Made by a program: the position numbers and the translations under genes. The notes under the pieces were generated by a model. It did not search any database. It had not been told where the DNA came from and worked only from the letters and a program-made list of their open reading frames with translations. Positions 9,219 through 18,921 of a DNA stretch of 64,000 bases are shown here, in pieces; the stretch's first letter is position 1; the number at the start of each line of letters is the position of its first letter. This stretch comes from Lichenicoccus roseus. GTDB lineage: Bacteria; Pseudomonadota; Alphaproteobacteria; Acetobacterales; Acetobacteraceae. The stretch covers positions 1 through 64,000 of the forward strand of contig NZ_VCDI01000007.1 of NCBI RefSeq assembly GCF_005844085.1. Direction: 5' to 3'.

Positions 9219-9738
9219 CCCAAGGCTACTATAGTCCGACGTCGGTGGCCCCGGTGGCCCTACCGCTGCTTGCGTGGATGGGGCCACCAAAAGATCAGGC
9301 CATCCGCCGTTGGCCCCGCCTGTCCCGGCTGGCCCCTATCTTTTGGGCCGACCGGCTCAGACGTCCTTTCATGCTGCTCACAAACCAACCAACCGCCTCC
9401 GGATTGACAGTCACATTCACCCCAAGGCAGGTTCGGACCATCTGTCTCAAATCAGTCTCAGTTCTAGATTTGTCTCAGTATCAGGTGAGACAACAATCAC
9501 AGCCGCCGGGTCGCTTTGAGGCGAAGCGTGTGCACCACGTCCCGCAATCGGCGGCGGCTTAGCGCCATTGCTCCAGGTTCAACGCGTGCGCGCGACTGAT
9601 GAACGACGACCTGAGCCTTCCAGGTGCAGTGGAGCAAGGGCTTCTGTCGATCATGTCGACGACGATGGTCCCAATCGCCATAGGAGATAAGATGGCGGAT
9701 CATCATGCAGCGTTCTTCCTGGTGGCTATGTTTGCAAG
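9219..9738. other. intergenic gap with an inverted repeat
   Basis: No credible gene is visible in these 520 bases. An imperfect inverted repeat is present: ggccaccaaaagat (9281-9294) against atcttttgggcc (9349-9360). The proline-rich short frames look like erosion or chance. The gap marks the junction between the replication module and the restriction-modification cluster. A promoter for vsr is expected in its right half. Confidence 0.4.
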
Positions 9739-10218
9739 ATGACAAACCCGACTCGTTCAAGAACGGCTTCGCCCCGACCAGACTTCGCTGACGTTCCCGA
9801 TGCACGGCGCCGGAACCTCGCCGCCGTCAAAGCAAAGGACACGAAGCCTGAGCTCCTCATACGGCGCGGCCTGTTCGCAATGGGCTACCGCTTTCGTCTG
9901 CACGACCGGCAGCTCCCGGGTCGCCCCGACATTGTGTTCCCGGGGCGTCGGTCCGCTGTTGAGGTTCGAGGATGCTTCTGGCACCGGCACGGATGCGCGA
10001 ATTCGGTCGTCCCGAAGACTCGGACCGAGTGGTGGACGCAGAAGCTCGATGGAAACGTCGAGCGGGATCGTACCAACGCGATCTCCCTGGAAGCGGCCGG
10101 GTGGCGTCTCCTGGTAGTCTGGGAGTGTGAGGTCCGACAGAACCTCGGAGACGTGCTGGGACACATCCGCGACTTCCTGGCAGCGCCAAGACCTCACGAC
10201 AAAGTGAGGTCAAGTTAG
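9739..10218 (+). CDS. vsr: very short patch repair endonuclease (Vsr)
   Basis: This 159-residue protein is a Vsr-type nickase that cuts beside T:G mismatches left by deamination of 5-methylcytosine. Family features in order are the N-terminal R-x-x-N-x-x-x-V/I-K-x-K-D-T-K-P-E motif (about residues 24-38), GRPDIVFP carrying the catalytic aspartate near residue 61, and GCFWHRHGC near residue 78 carrying the metal and catalytic histidines. Length matches the family. ATG at 9739 is used; the ribosome-binding site is weak. It precedes a C5-cytosine methyltransferase by 89 bases, the usual pairing, so it repairs the methylase's own mutational footprint. Confidence 0.93.
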   Translation: MTNPTRSRTASPRPDFADVPDARRRNLAAVKAKDTKPELLIRRGLFAMGYRFRLHDRQLPGRPDIVFPGRRSAVEVRGCFWHRHGCANSVVPKTRTEWWTQKLDGNVERDRTNAISLEAAGWRLLVVWECEVRQNLGDVLGHIRDFLAAPRPHDKVRSS

Positions 10219-10307
10219 CCCCCACATCCATGACGCTGGTGGGACTCGGCGCGCGTTGTATAGCAACGGGGCTCCCAACCGGGAGGGTTCGAGGGAGGGC
10301 GTCCTGT

Positions 10308-11801
10308 ATGGACACAAGAGTTAGTCCCGTTGTGACGGACCCATTGCTGGCAGGAAAGGTCCGGCGCCTCGCCGATGGGGGTTCTCCTCGCGTGCTTGAT
10401 CTGTTCGCGGGGTGCGGTGGCATCTCCCTCGGTTTCAGGAAGGCAGGCTTCGAGATCTCTGGAGCCATGGAGATCGACGCGCTCGCCGCCCGGTCGCATG
10501 CGCGAAACTTCCACGGGACCGACTCCGAGCAATTTGAGCTCCACGCCAATCCCCGGGACATCACGGCTATAGAGCCTGACCAGCTATGCGAGGAGCTGTT
10601 GCTCGGCAACGTCGCCGAGGCGGTGGACGTCATCGTGGGTGGACCTCCGTGCCAAGCGTATGCCCGCGTTGGGCGTGCGAAGCTGCGCGAGGTCGCTGAG
10701 CATCCAGAGGCGTTCAAGGTAGACCCACGGGGCAACCTCTACCTTCGCTACATCGCCTACATTCGAGCATTTCGTCCATTGGCCCTCCTCATGGAGAACG
10801 TCCCGGACATCCTGCACTTCGACCACCACAATATCGTGGACGAAATGGTTGAGACGCTTGAGGGCCTCGGATATGTGGCTCGCTATAGCCTGATCAACTC
10901 GGCATTCCACGGCGTGCCGCAAATGCGAGACCGAGTGTTCCTAGTTGCCTTTCGTAAGGAGCTCGGCATCCGGCCGCGCTTCCCGAAGGCGACGCACCAC
11001 ATGAAGCTGCCGCCGGGCTATGCCGGGACCCGGGCCGTAGCCCTGCGCTACGTGGACCTGCTTGGCGGGGCGGGTTACGTGCAGCCCGACCTTGGTGACG
11101 AGAGCCTTCCCTTCCCGGTGACAGCCGAGCAGGCTATCGGAGACCTACCGTCTATCCAGGGTGACAGCGTCCGGCGCGGTGCGCGGCGGTGGGGGCCTGA
11201 GATGAGGGTGGGATACCGTGACACGAACGAAATCAGCGCCTATGCAGCGATGATGCGCCAGTGGCCTGGTTTTGAGAGCAACGGCGGGGTAGAGGACCAC
11301 GCCATCCGCTACCTGCCACGCGATGGAAACATCTTCCGCGCCATGCCTCCGGGTGCCGAATACCCGGAGGCGCATCGTGTGGCGACGCGCCTTTTTGAGA
11401 AAGAGGCGGCAAAGCGCAGCCTGACGCCCCGGATGAAGGCATGGGCGGAGCTCGAGCGGGGGATGGTCCCTCCTTACGACCCATCAAAGTTTCCGAACCG
11501 GTGGTGGAAGCTCCGCCGGGACCACCCTGTGCGGACGCTGATGGCGCACATCGGAAAGGACACCTACTCGCACATCCACCACGACGGGGCACAGGCCCGA
11601 ACCATCAGCGTGCGCGAGGCCGCCCGGCTGCAATCTTTCCCCGACGGGTTTCGCTTCGAGGGCACGATGAACCCTAGCTTCCGCCAGATAGGGAACGCAG
11701 TCCCGCCTTTGATGGCGGCTGCCATCGCTGAGACGATGCGTGAGGCACTGGAAAAATCCGTCGCCTGTCTCACAGTGCCCTCATCCGCCGTCGTGGCGTA
11801 G
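10308..11801 (+). CDS. DNA (cytosine-5)-methyltransferase
   Basis: This 497-residue protein is a C5-cytosine methyltransferase with all main motifs: motif I DLFAGCGGISLGF (near residue 31, AdoMet binding), motif IV GGPPCQ (near residue 110, the nucleophilic cysteine), motif VI ENVP, motif VIII QMRDRVFLV, motif IX REAARLQSFPD and motif X QIGNAVPP. ATG at 10308 follows gagggagggc; the frame is open 26 codons further upstream but that part is not methylase-like. About 200 residues between motifs VIII and IX form the target-recognition region. It follows vsr and meets a minus-strand nuclease-like gene end to end with no spacer. Together they look like a type II-like restriction-modification unit. 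Confidence 0.95.
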   Translation: MDTRVSPVVTDPLLAGKVRRLADGGSPRVLDLFAGCGGISLGFRKAGFEISGAMEIDALAARSHARNFHGTDSEQFELHANPRDITAIEPDQLCEELLLGNVAEAVDVIVGGPPCQAYARVGRAKLREVAEHPEAFKVDPRGNLYLRYIAYIRAFRPLALLMENVPDILHFDHHNIVDEMVETLEGLGYVARYSLINSAFHGVPQMRDRVFLVAFRKELGIRPRFPKATHHMKLPPGYAGTRAVALRYVDLLGGAGYVQPDLGDESLPFPVTAEQAIGDLPSIQGDSVRRGARRWGPEMRVGYRDTNEISAYAAMMRQWPGFESNGGVEDHAIRYLPRDGNIFRAMPPGAEYPEAHRVATRLFEKEAAKRSLTPRMKAWAELERGMVPPYDPSKFPNRWWKLRRDHPVRTLMAHIGKDTYSHIHHDGAQARTISVREAARLQSFPDGFRFEGTMNPSFRQIGNAVPPLMAAAIAETMREALEKSVACLTVPSSAVVA

Positions 11802-12977
11802 CTAGGCGGGAGCGTCGGCCGCTTCATCCTCCTCGCCCAGGGCCGCGGCCAGCACCACAGGCTCCGACCAAGTTAGCCCGTGCGCCGCGACCTGAACTGA
11901 GAAGGCATCGGCAGCCACGCCCGCCGGCATGGCCCTGTCGTGGGTTTCGATCAGTGCCCTGGCGAAGTCGCGGATGTCGCCGGACCTCCGCATGAACGCG
12001 CCGTCGGTGGTGATCCCGTAGACCCGCCAGATGTAGTAAGGCACGTTGCTCTCGGCAGCCTCAAACCCCTCGCCAAAAGAGAGGTGGAAATCGCGCTCGA
12101 AGGCGCCTCGAGTTGCCTTCACGTCGAGGACATACTCAGCATCCCCGAGTGCTCCACCATGATGCCTGATCCGGAAGTCGAATGGGCTGTAGGCATCGAC
12201 GCGAGAGGTCCAAGCGAAAGAGAACTCGCCGCCAGGATTTTCCAGGGCCGCAAAGTGAGCGTTCACGAGCCGTTCACCGTCGTCGCCTGTCTGTTCGGCG
12301 GCCTCTCGCGCGCGTTGGCTCTCATGTCGGGAGACGGGCCGGGTCGCGCGGCGCCGGCGTATCATACGCAAGCCGCGAAAGCCCCCCAGCGCTGCCTCCT
12401 CAAGAGCGGCCTCAATGTCTGGGCTCACAGCGAAGGTTGTTAGTGGATGAGCGTCGCCACAACCTGCCGCTTGAATAGCAGCTTCCACCTCACCCAGGGT
12501 GATGGGCGCCATACTCCTGCGGGCCACGTATGGCGCGAGCGCAGCATAGAGAGACGCATCGACAGGCTCATCCCTGGCGAGGAAGACAATGGTTACCCGC
12601 TCCGGCAGGCCTCGACCGTCGAATGCCATTACCGCAAGGTCGTGGCGCTGAAGGTGCGCGAAACGGTCCGGCTGTTCCCTAGGGTCGTGCATTGTTTCAC
12701 CGTTCAGGCGCCAGTTCTTATAGCTGTCGCCTTTGGTGATGCTCCGGTTCATCCGGAGCGCGGGCGCAGCAGCCGGCCCGAACACGGTGATCGGGACCGG
12801 TACCTCGCCACCACGCGCCGCGGTCAGGGTCTCGATGTCTGGATAGAACAACTGGACGAAGACGTCGGCGTTCAAGTTTATGCACTTCTGACCAGTTCGG
12901 TTGATCACGCCGAAGAACCGGTCGAGCAAGGTCAGATCGCTCGCGGATAGGCTCTTTATTGCAATAAATTCTGGCAC
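11802..12977 (-). CDS. putative restriction endonuclease, DUF3883-like nuclease domain
   Basis: The C-terminal half of this 391-residue protein has a nuclease-like core: GDDGERLVNAHFA, FAWTSRVDAYSPFDFRIRHH, then YVLDVKATRGAFERDFHLSF, which matches the pattern of DUF3883-type restriction-fold domains (acidic residue, then D/E-V-K-A/S-T). The N-terminal half is unassigned. GTG at 12977 is preferred because AAAGGA sits about 8 bases upstream and the 63-residue extension beyond looks non-coding. Its last base is adjacent to the last base of the methyltransferase gene, in convergent orientation. The context makes it the likely restriction partner of the methylase, though its cut site and activity cannot be read from sequence. 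Confidence 0.65.
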   Translation of the reverse strand: MPEFIAIKSLSASDLTLLDRFFGVINRTGQKCINLNADVFVQLFYPDIETLTAARGGEVPVPITVFGPAAAPALRMNRSITKGDSYKNWRLNGETMHDPREQPDRFAHLQRHDLAVMAFDGRGLPERVTIVFLARDEPVDASLYAALAPYVARRSMAPITLGEVEAAIQAAGCGDAHPLTTFAVSPDIEAALEEAALGGFRGLRMIRRRRATRPVSRHESQRAREAAEQTGDDGERLVNAHFAALENPGGEFSFAWTSRVDAYSPFDFRIRHHGGALGDAEYVLDVKATRGAFERDFHLSFGEGFEAAESNVPYYIWRVYGITTDGAFMRRSGDIRDFARALIETHDRAMPAGVAADAFSVQVAAHGLTWSEPVVLAAALGEEDEAADAPA

Positions 12978-13500
12978 AAATACATCCTTTGACTGCAGGC
13001 AGCCGATACAGCGCGCTTGTGTTGAATCTAACTTCGCATCGAAATCACCTTGAACCCTGTTGACCGCACTGGACCGTCCCGCACACGTTCCCGCTACCTC
13101 TTGAGGAAGCACTAACCGAAACACAGCACATCCGGATAGTGAAATCGCCCATAAGAGAGACCGCACTAGAATAAGCGATGTCTAGATTGCAATAAAGTTT
13201 TCTACAGATAGTTCTACCAGCAGACTTTGTACTGCTGCCACTCCTGTGTCGTCTCCCAACTGACTTCGTCACATGGGACCAGCGGCGCTTGACCCTGGTC
13301 ACGAGGCGGCTTGGCCAACTCAAGCTTCGGACAGGTTCATCTCAGGCTGCAGCACAAGGCAGATCAGTCGTGGTTCTATCACTGGTTGCATAAGTCGTTG
13401 CCATACGCCTTGAGATGAGTCTTGATCATTGCCCATATGCGTTTCGAACTGCTCAGTCTTTACGAGCCTCTGGCGACGGCCAGCGGCTGGAGTAAAAGTC
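12978..13500. other. divergent intergenic region of the restriction cluster
   Basis: No gene is supported in these 523 bases. The central part (about 13140-13240) is AT-richer than its surroundings and probably carries back-to-back promoters for the minus-strand nuclease-like gene and the plus-strand three-gene operon. Short frames here are fragmentary on both strands. Confidence 0.45.
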
Positions 13501-15507
13501 ATGCGTTTCGTGATCTTGCGGCTACTAACCCACAGCGAGCTCGGGATGTTCCACGAGTACCGGCGACAGGGGAAGGAGGGCTCAAAGCAGCGTGCGATTA
13601 ACTTCGACTGGGACGTAGTCGACAGGGTCTTTCCTGCCGCAAATGACTCCGATCGCATCGACATGGATCTACTATTTGATACCGATGACGGTGTGAAGCA
13701 GGCGCGGCAATGGCTGAAAAGACAAGAGAAGAACTGGCGGCTCGAAGGCAACTGTCCTAGAGACAAGTGCTATCATTTTATAGCCCCAGGATGTCTTTTT
13801 GCCATGGAAGTGGATGCGAGCACCAGTCCGGCCTCCGGATCTTGGTCAGTATTTTCGGCCGAACATATCGTAACACGATCTATACTTTCCGACGGGGAAA
13901 GTAGCCGGCTCGCCAAGTCCGCCATGATCGCGCTGCACGATGAGGAGGGAGAGCGGACATGGCAGATCCTCGCCGAAAGCCGGCCCGACATCTTCACCGC
14001 CCCCAGAAGCGCATCTCTTGCCGCTCCGGCACCTGTCGGTATACGGGTTAACCGTGTCGAGTTGCCGCCTAACCCTGCAAGATTGGTTCAGATTCTGGCC
14101 GCGGTTGGACACACGCTTCCGTCGGCAGTGGCCGACATCGTGGACAACTCCATCAGCCATAACGCGACCAGGATCGCCATCTCCTTCGGGCGGCCGGACG
14201 GGGGACATGGCCGGTGGATGAGCATTACCGATGACGGCGATGGTATGGACGGAGGAAGACTGGCGGAGGCCATGCGTATAGGCAGCGCGTCCGTATACGA
14301 AGCCAATAGCCTGGGCAAGTACGGCTATGGTCTGAAAGGCGCATCCTGGTCGCAGGCCAAAGTCTTCACTGTAGTTACCAAGCAGGAAGGCGGAGCCGCG
14401 CACCACCTGACGTGGGATGTCGACGACATGCACGACTGGGTCGCCAAGTCCGACCCCCTGGAGCAGTGGGAGGAGGACGCAACAGTTCTTGGACGCCACG
14501 GCACGGTCGTTTTGTGGAAGGATATGCGGCCGCCGCAGTCAATCCAGACCACGCGTGGTCTCGACCCCTATTCGGTCGAGGTCAGAGACCTTGACCGGCA
14601 CTTGGCGTTGGTATTCCACCGCTTTCTAGAAGGCAAAGCGGCGGGCCGCAAGGCGGTAGCCATCACCATCAACGGCAAGTCCGTAGAGCCGAATAATCCG
14701 TTTGGACATCCATATACCGAGCACTATGACGCCAAGCCGATCCGGGTATCGACCGAAACTGAAGACGGCCGCGTGACGGTCCAAGCGTACCTGCTGCCGT
14801 CCGAGGACGAAATCGAAGAATGCCACAAAGCCGCAGGCCCGGAGGCTGCCCGTAAGGCGCTGGACCGCATTGGCCTCCACGGCAAACGCAACGAGACACA
14901 GGGCCTGTTCATCTACCGTCACGACCGTCTCATTAAGTGGGGCGGATGGCATCAGATGTGGGAAACGAACGACGAAAAGACAAAGCTCGCCCGCTTGGTC
15001 GTCAACTTCGACAATATTCTTGACGACGTTTTCAAGATCAACATTAGCAAGCAGATCGTCCAGCTTCCACAGGCGCTGCAGGCGGAGATCAAGAAGCTTG
15101 CTGAGATTGCTCGAAAAGACAGTCAAAAAAAGTATCGTCGTCAGATACTCAAGATACCGGCGCCACAGCAGCCACAGCAGCCAGGAACTGGCGCAAATCC
15201 AGCAAACGTAGTGGCGTCAGTTCGGGGGGAAGGATTACCAGTCAAAGGGGGCGTTGTAGCGAACCCGCTGCCACCATCGTCTCGCGTCTCTGTCAAGGAC
15301 GTCCGGACGGATAAGTTCCTGTGGAAGCTAACGAAGGGGTTGACCGGAGCGCTCGATCTCCAGGTAAGTGATGCGAATTTCAATCTGGCGGCCTTGGTCA
15401 AGCACATCCGCTCCGACCAAGTTGCCGTCGCCCATCTCGCAGCTTTTCTAGGAGCTCTTGACGAAGCCAACGTGCAAATCGCGCTGTTGCAAGGGAAAGC
15501 GAGCTAA
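13501..15507 (+). CDS. MORC/MutL-like GHKL ATPase of a restriction-type system
   Basis: This 668-residue protein carries a GHKL ATPase domain in its middle: N-box VADIVDNSISHNAT (about residue 212), DDGDGMDGG (residue 243, the D-x-G-x-G ATP-lid motif) and LGKYGYGLKGAS (residue 270). The N-terminal 170 residues (LLTHSELGMFHEYR, KQRAINFDWDVVD) form an associated domain I cannot name. The C-terminal 150 residues include a proline/glutamine linker and a helical end. Prokaryotic MORC/MutL-like ATPases of this kind are known from restriction-modification loci, where they are thought to remodel DNA or drive conformational switching. ATG at 13501 follows ctggag. Its stop overlaps the next start by one base (TAATG). 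Confidence 0.85.
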   Translation: MRFVILRLLTHSELGMFHEYRRQGKEGSKQRAINFDWDVVDRVFPAANDSDRIDMDLLFDTDDGVKQARQWLKRQEKNWRLEGNCPRDKCYHFIAPGCLFAMEVDASTSPASGSWSVFSAEHIVTRSILSDGESSRLAKSAMIALHDEEGERTWQILAESRPDIFTAPRSASLAAPAPVGIRVNRVELPPNPARLVQILAAVGHTLPSAVADIVDNSISHNATRIAISFGRPDGGHGRWMSITDDGDGMDGGRLAEAMRIGSASVYEANSLGKYGYGLKGASWSQAKVFTVVTKQEGGAAHHLTWDVDDMHDWVAKSDPLEQWEEDATVLGRHGTVVLWKDMRPPQSIQTTRGLDPYSVEVRDLDRHLALVFHRFLEGKAAGRKAVAITINGKSVEPNNPFGHPYTEHYDAKPIRVSTETEDGRVTVQAYLLPSEDEIEECHKAAGPEAARKALDRIGLHGKRNETQGLFIYRHDRLIKWGGWHQMWETNDEKTKLARLVVNFDNILDDVFKINISKQIVQLPQALQAEIKKLAEIARKDSQKKYRRQILKIPAPQQPQQPGTGANPANVVASVRGEGLPVKGGVVANPLPPSSRVSVKDVRTDKFLWKLTKGLTGALDLQVSDANFNLAALVKHIRSDQVAVAHLAAFLGALDEANVQIALLQGKAS

Positions 15508-17870
15508 TGGAATCAGTGCGGGTCCTCGGCAATGTACCGGCGAGGCCTGCTTGGACAGATCGGCTCGCGCTCACCGACTGGTACCATTGGCAGCGTTTAG
15601 AGTTGTTGCTGCGTTCCGATCCGAAGCGGGGATCCCAGCAGGTGGACTCGGTCGCAGCGGAGTCGCTACGTGTTCTACGACACTTGCATGATCCCCTGGG
15701 CAACACTTTCTTCCAGGGCCGCGGGTTGGTAGTCGGCTATGTTCAGAGCGGCAAGACTGCCAACTACACGGCCGTCGCCGCCCGCGCCGTGGACGCCGGC
15801 TACCGCATTGTTATTGTGTTATCGGGCATTCACGACTCTCTTCGAAACCAGACCCAAAGCCGCCTTGAACGGGAGTTGGTGGGCAATCAATCAGGCGGTT
15901 TCCCGCAGGCCGGGCGTGGCCAAGACTGGATTTCTCTTACATCGCTAACGGAGGACTTCCAACAGCGAGATGTCAACATCCTCGGGGCACCCGCGGTATT
16001 CCTCGCGGTGATCAAGAAGAACGTATCAGTTTTGGCCAAAGTGAACAGTTGGCTTGAGGCGGCCGCCAGCTACCTCTACGACATGCCCCTTCTTGTCATT
16101 GACGACGAGGCCGATCAGGCATCCATCAACACGAAGGGTAACAGGACACCGGACCTAGCTGTGGGTGACGATAATGACGAAGAGACTCTAGCACCTTCGC
16201 CGACCAACGCACTCATACGCTCTATTCTGACCCATGCGCCCAAGGCTGCATACATCGGTTATACGGCCACGCCTTTCGCCAATATCCTCATTAGCCAGGA
16301 CACGGCCCACCGCCGCCTCGGTGACGACCTTTTCCCCCGGGACTTCGTAATCCAGTTGCCCCGACCAAAGGGATACACGGGAACAGAAGAGCTTTTCGGC
16401 ACTTCAGCACGCGGCAGAGATGTGATCCGACTTGTCGCGAACGAGGACGTAAAGGCACTCCGCGCCCCCCGGCGGCGTAAGAGTGCCCAAATTGTCCTTG
16501 CGCGGCACAGTGAGGCACTCCCGAGATCGCTCGCCGAGGCTCTGATAGCGTTCTGCCTCGCCGGTGGAGTACGGAGCCTGCGTCCCGGCTTTGCAGGCAA
16601 AGCTCACACGATGCTGGTCCACGTAAGTCAGCGCATATCCGACCAGGAGCGCATCGCCAACGCCATACGCGACCAAATCGACGTATGGCGCGAGGCCGAG
16701 CAGCAGGGGCAGCACCTGGAGGAGGTTTTCTCTCCGGTTTGGATCGGCATTAAAGGCGGTGTGGATGCCCCTGCAGATGACAAGGTCATTATAGTCGCTG
16801 CACTCGCTGTCCTCCGCGAGCTCGTGATCGTCGTTCTCAACAGCGAGACCGGCGAGAACCTGGAGTATGACGAGAAGCCCGGGCGACAATTAGTCGCGGT
16901 TGGAGGGAACCGTCTGTCGCGCGGACTGACGCTTGAGGGACTGACGGTCTCCTATTTCCTTCGGACGGCAACTATGTGCGACACCCTACTGCAGATGGCT
17001 CGTTGGTATGGGTTCAGGCGCGGCTACGAGGATCTGATCCGCATCTGGACGACCGATGGCATCGCGCGGTGGTTTGCCGAGCTGGCGCTGGTGGAGCAGT
17101 CGCTAAGGGACTCTATTGTCGCCCTGGGACGGGCTGGCCGACGGCCTGACCAGATGGCAATCCGGCTCCGCGCGCACAGCGACCTCCTGCTCACAGCCCG
17201 CAACAAGGGCAGGACGGCGGAAGCCACGCAGGACTCTTGGTCAGGCGAGCACCCGCAGACCGTTCTCCTTCCCCTATTGGACGCCGGGAGATTGGAAGCC
17301 AACCGAGCGCTGGCGGATGGATTCGTCGCGTCGGTCGGCCCTATGGTGCGCCTCCAAAGCGGCCTCCTGGCTCGCGATGTTCCTGCCGAGACGGTCTGCG
17401 ACTTCCTTCGCGCTTATATGGTTCACGACGACATCGTGGCCTTCCGCTCGGACCTGCTTGCTGACTGGATCGCGGAGCAAACAACCGTTGGCGACTTGAC
17501 GGATTGGTCAGTCTTTGTCGCCTCACCCAAGGCAGGCCGGTTGGTTTCCATTGGGGGCCAGCAGGTCGGCCTTGTTAGACGCAGCCGGATAAGCAGCGAG
17601 AGCATTGGTATCCTGATCGACCCCGCCCATGAGGGTGTCGATCTGCCCGGCGGCCCAGACGCCTACAAGCGCGCCGGTGGCACCTATGACGCCGAAGCCA
17701 TGCGCTCCGCCAGACCCTCGACACAGGGTCTGATCATTGTTTACCCACTAGATCCAGAACACCTCAGCGTCGCCTGCACGGACGTTGTTGTGGCGCTGGC
17801 CCTTAGCCTGCCGCAAACCTCCGATGCCGGGTCAACTTGGCTCGTAAATTCCACAGTTTCCGATGGCTGA
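15507..17870 (+). CDS. Z1-domain superfamily II-like ATPase
   Basis: This 787-residue protein has the hallmarks of Z1-domain ATPases. Walker A is VQSGKTAN near residue 78, the DEAD-like box is VIDDEADQ near residue 198, motif III-like is YTATPFANI near residue 252, the Z1-specific core is GGNRLSRGLTLEGL near residue 465, and TLLQMARWYGFRRGYEDL follows. Z1 proteins occur with MORC/MutL-like ATPases, methylases and nucleases in restriction-type operons and are inferred to translocate on DNA. It starts within the stop codon of the GHKL gene and ends overlapping the next gene by 8 bases. All three are therefore made from one transcript and probably act as one complex. Confidence 0.9.
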   Translation: MESVRVLGNVPARPAWTDRLALTDWYHWQRLELLLRSDPKRGSQQVDSVAAESLRVLRHLHDPLGNTFFQGRGLVVGYVQSGKTANYTAVAARAVDAGYRIVIVLSGIHDSLRNQTQSRLERELVGNQSGGFPQAGRGQDWISLTSLTEDFQQRDVNILGAPAVFLAVIKKNVSVLAKVNSWLEAAASYLYDMPLLVIDDEADQASINTKGNRTPDLAVGDDNDEETLAPSPTNALIRSILTHAPKAAYIGYTATPFANILISQDTAHRRLGDDLFPRDFVIQLPRPKGYTGTEELFGTSARGRDVIRLVANEDVKALRAPRRRKSAQIVLARHSEALPRSLAEALIAFCLAGGVRSLRPGFAGKAHTMLVHVSQRISDQERIANAIRDQIDVWREAEQQGQHLEEVFSPVWIGIKGGVDAPADDKVIIVAALAVLRELVIVVLNSETGENLEYDEKPGRQLVAVGGNRLSRGLTLEGLTVSYFLRTATMCDTLLQMARWYGFRRGYEDLIRIWTTDGIARWFAELALVEQSLRDSIVALGRAGRRPDQMAIRLRAHSDLLLTARNKGRTAEATQDSWSGEHPQTVLLPLLDAGRLEANRALADGFVASVGPMVRLQSGLLARDVPAETVCDFLRAYMVHDDIVAFRSDLLADWIAEQTTVGDLTDWSVFVASPKAGRLVSIGGQQVGLVRRSRISSESIGILIDPAHEGVDLPGGPDAYKRAGGTYDAEAMRSARPSTQGLIIVYPLDPEHLSVACTDVVVALALSLPQTSDAGSTWLVNSTVSDG

Positions 17871-18846
17871 CTGCCCTACCCCGCAGCAGTGGGCGGAACT
17901 CAGAGCTAATCGGCCCTCAGCCGAAGACGCCATGGCAATTATGCCCATCACAATGGACGGGACCACTACGCCACTTTCCATTGCCATGGATCAGCCTGGG
18001 CAAATGCATCTTCTCATCCCGGTGCAGCGCGGTCCGGTTGGCATGAAGCCACCAGACCTTAACGGCCTGAAGGTGCGCCACCGTCGCATGGAGTTCGGCG
18101 ACGTGCTCGACCTCTCCGCGCCTTCATCTCACGAGCCGGTGTTCACGCCGTTCTGTCGCGACGTCGTTGACGCCATCATTGGTCAGGATCGCGAACCATG
18201 GGCGGCCGTGGCAACCATGATCCGCGCGTGGCAGTCCGCGTGGAAGCCCGTCCGCCAGGAGATGGAAAAATCCGTCCAGGTAGGCGTCTTCGGCGAATTG
18301 CTGGTGCTCAACATGCTGATGTTGCCGAGCTTAGGGCCAACAGCCATTTACCAATGGGGTGGGCCGGACTCTGAGCGGCACGACTTTGTAGGCGACCGGC
18401 TCCACCTTGAGGTCAAAACAACACGCAAGAGCCGCGCGGAGCACGAGATCTCACGCCTCGACCAGCTGCGGGTGTCCAACGGCTGCCAATTGCTGTTTGT
18501 CTCTGTTCAGGTCGAACAGTCTGTTGGGGGCGAACACACTGTGGCCACACAGCTTGACGCCGTGGTGCAAGCCCTCCGACGAGACCCGGCGGCGCTCGAC
18601 CTGTTCATGTTAAAGATGGTCAACCTGGGCTGGACGGACGAAATGAGAGATTCGGGAGAGCTTCTCCGCTTCAACTTTCGTGATGCCGGCATCTACGAAG
18701 TTGATGAGCACTTCCCGAGAATTGCCGACGACTTCCTGCCGCCGTCTGGCGTCGTGGCCGTCAAGTATACGGTTGAGCTGGCTAACCTACCAACGCTGGA
18801 CGTCCAGGAGACGATCGCCATGATCAGGAAAGCCGGCGGCGCCTAA
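17863..18846 (+). CDS. PD-(D/E)xK motif protein (DUF4420)
   Basis: This 327-residue protein matches the DUF4420 family that regularly follows Z1 genes. After an N-terminal beta-rich part (MHLLIPVQRGPVG, LNGLKVRHRRME), it has a restriction-like nuclease core: VFGELLVLNML, then HDFVGDRLHLEVKTTRKSR near residues 172-187, with acidic residue and E-V-K-T, followed by HEISRLDQLRV. ATG at 17863 lies inside the end of the Z1 gene (ATGGCTGA, 8-base overlap). It is the likely DNA-cleaving subunit of the MORC-Z1-DUF4420 operon. Family behaviour supports nuclease activity; there is no direct proof here. Confidence 0.85.
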   Translation: MADCPTPQQWAELRANRPSAEDAMAIMPITMDGTTTPLSIAMDQPGQMHLLIPVQRGPVGMKPPDLNGLKVRHRRMEFGDVLDLSAPSSHEPVFTPFCRDVVDAIIGQDREPWAAVATMIRAWQSAWKPVRQEMEKSVQVGVFGELLVLNMLMLPSLGPTAIYQWGGPDSERHDFVGDRLHLEVKTTRKSRAEHEISRLDQLRVSNGCQLLFVSVQVEQSVGGEHTVATQLDAVVQALRRDPAALDLFMLKMVNLGWTDEMRDSGELLRFNFRDAGIYEVDEHFPRIADDFLPPSGVVAVKYTVELANLPTLDVQETIAMIRKAGGA

Positions 18847-18921
18847 GCGTCCCTCCCCTGCTGCCGGGGGCAACAGCAGACACGACGAGGCCTTGACCAC
18901 CGGTCCCAGCAAAGTCGTGTT

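Noticed and set aside
9274-9519. 81-codon proline-rich frame after the DUF927 gene
   Set aside because: No ribosome-binding site, low-complexity content and overlap with another open frame; more likely eroded or non-coding.
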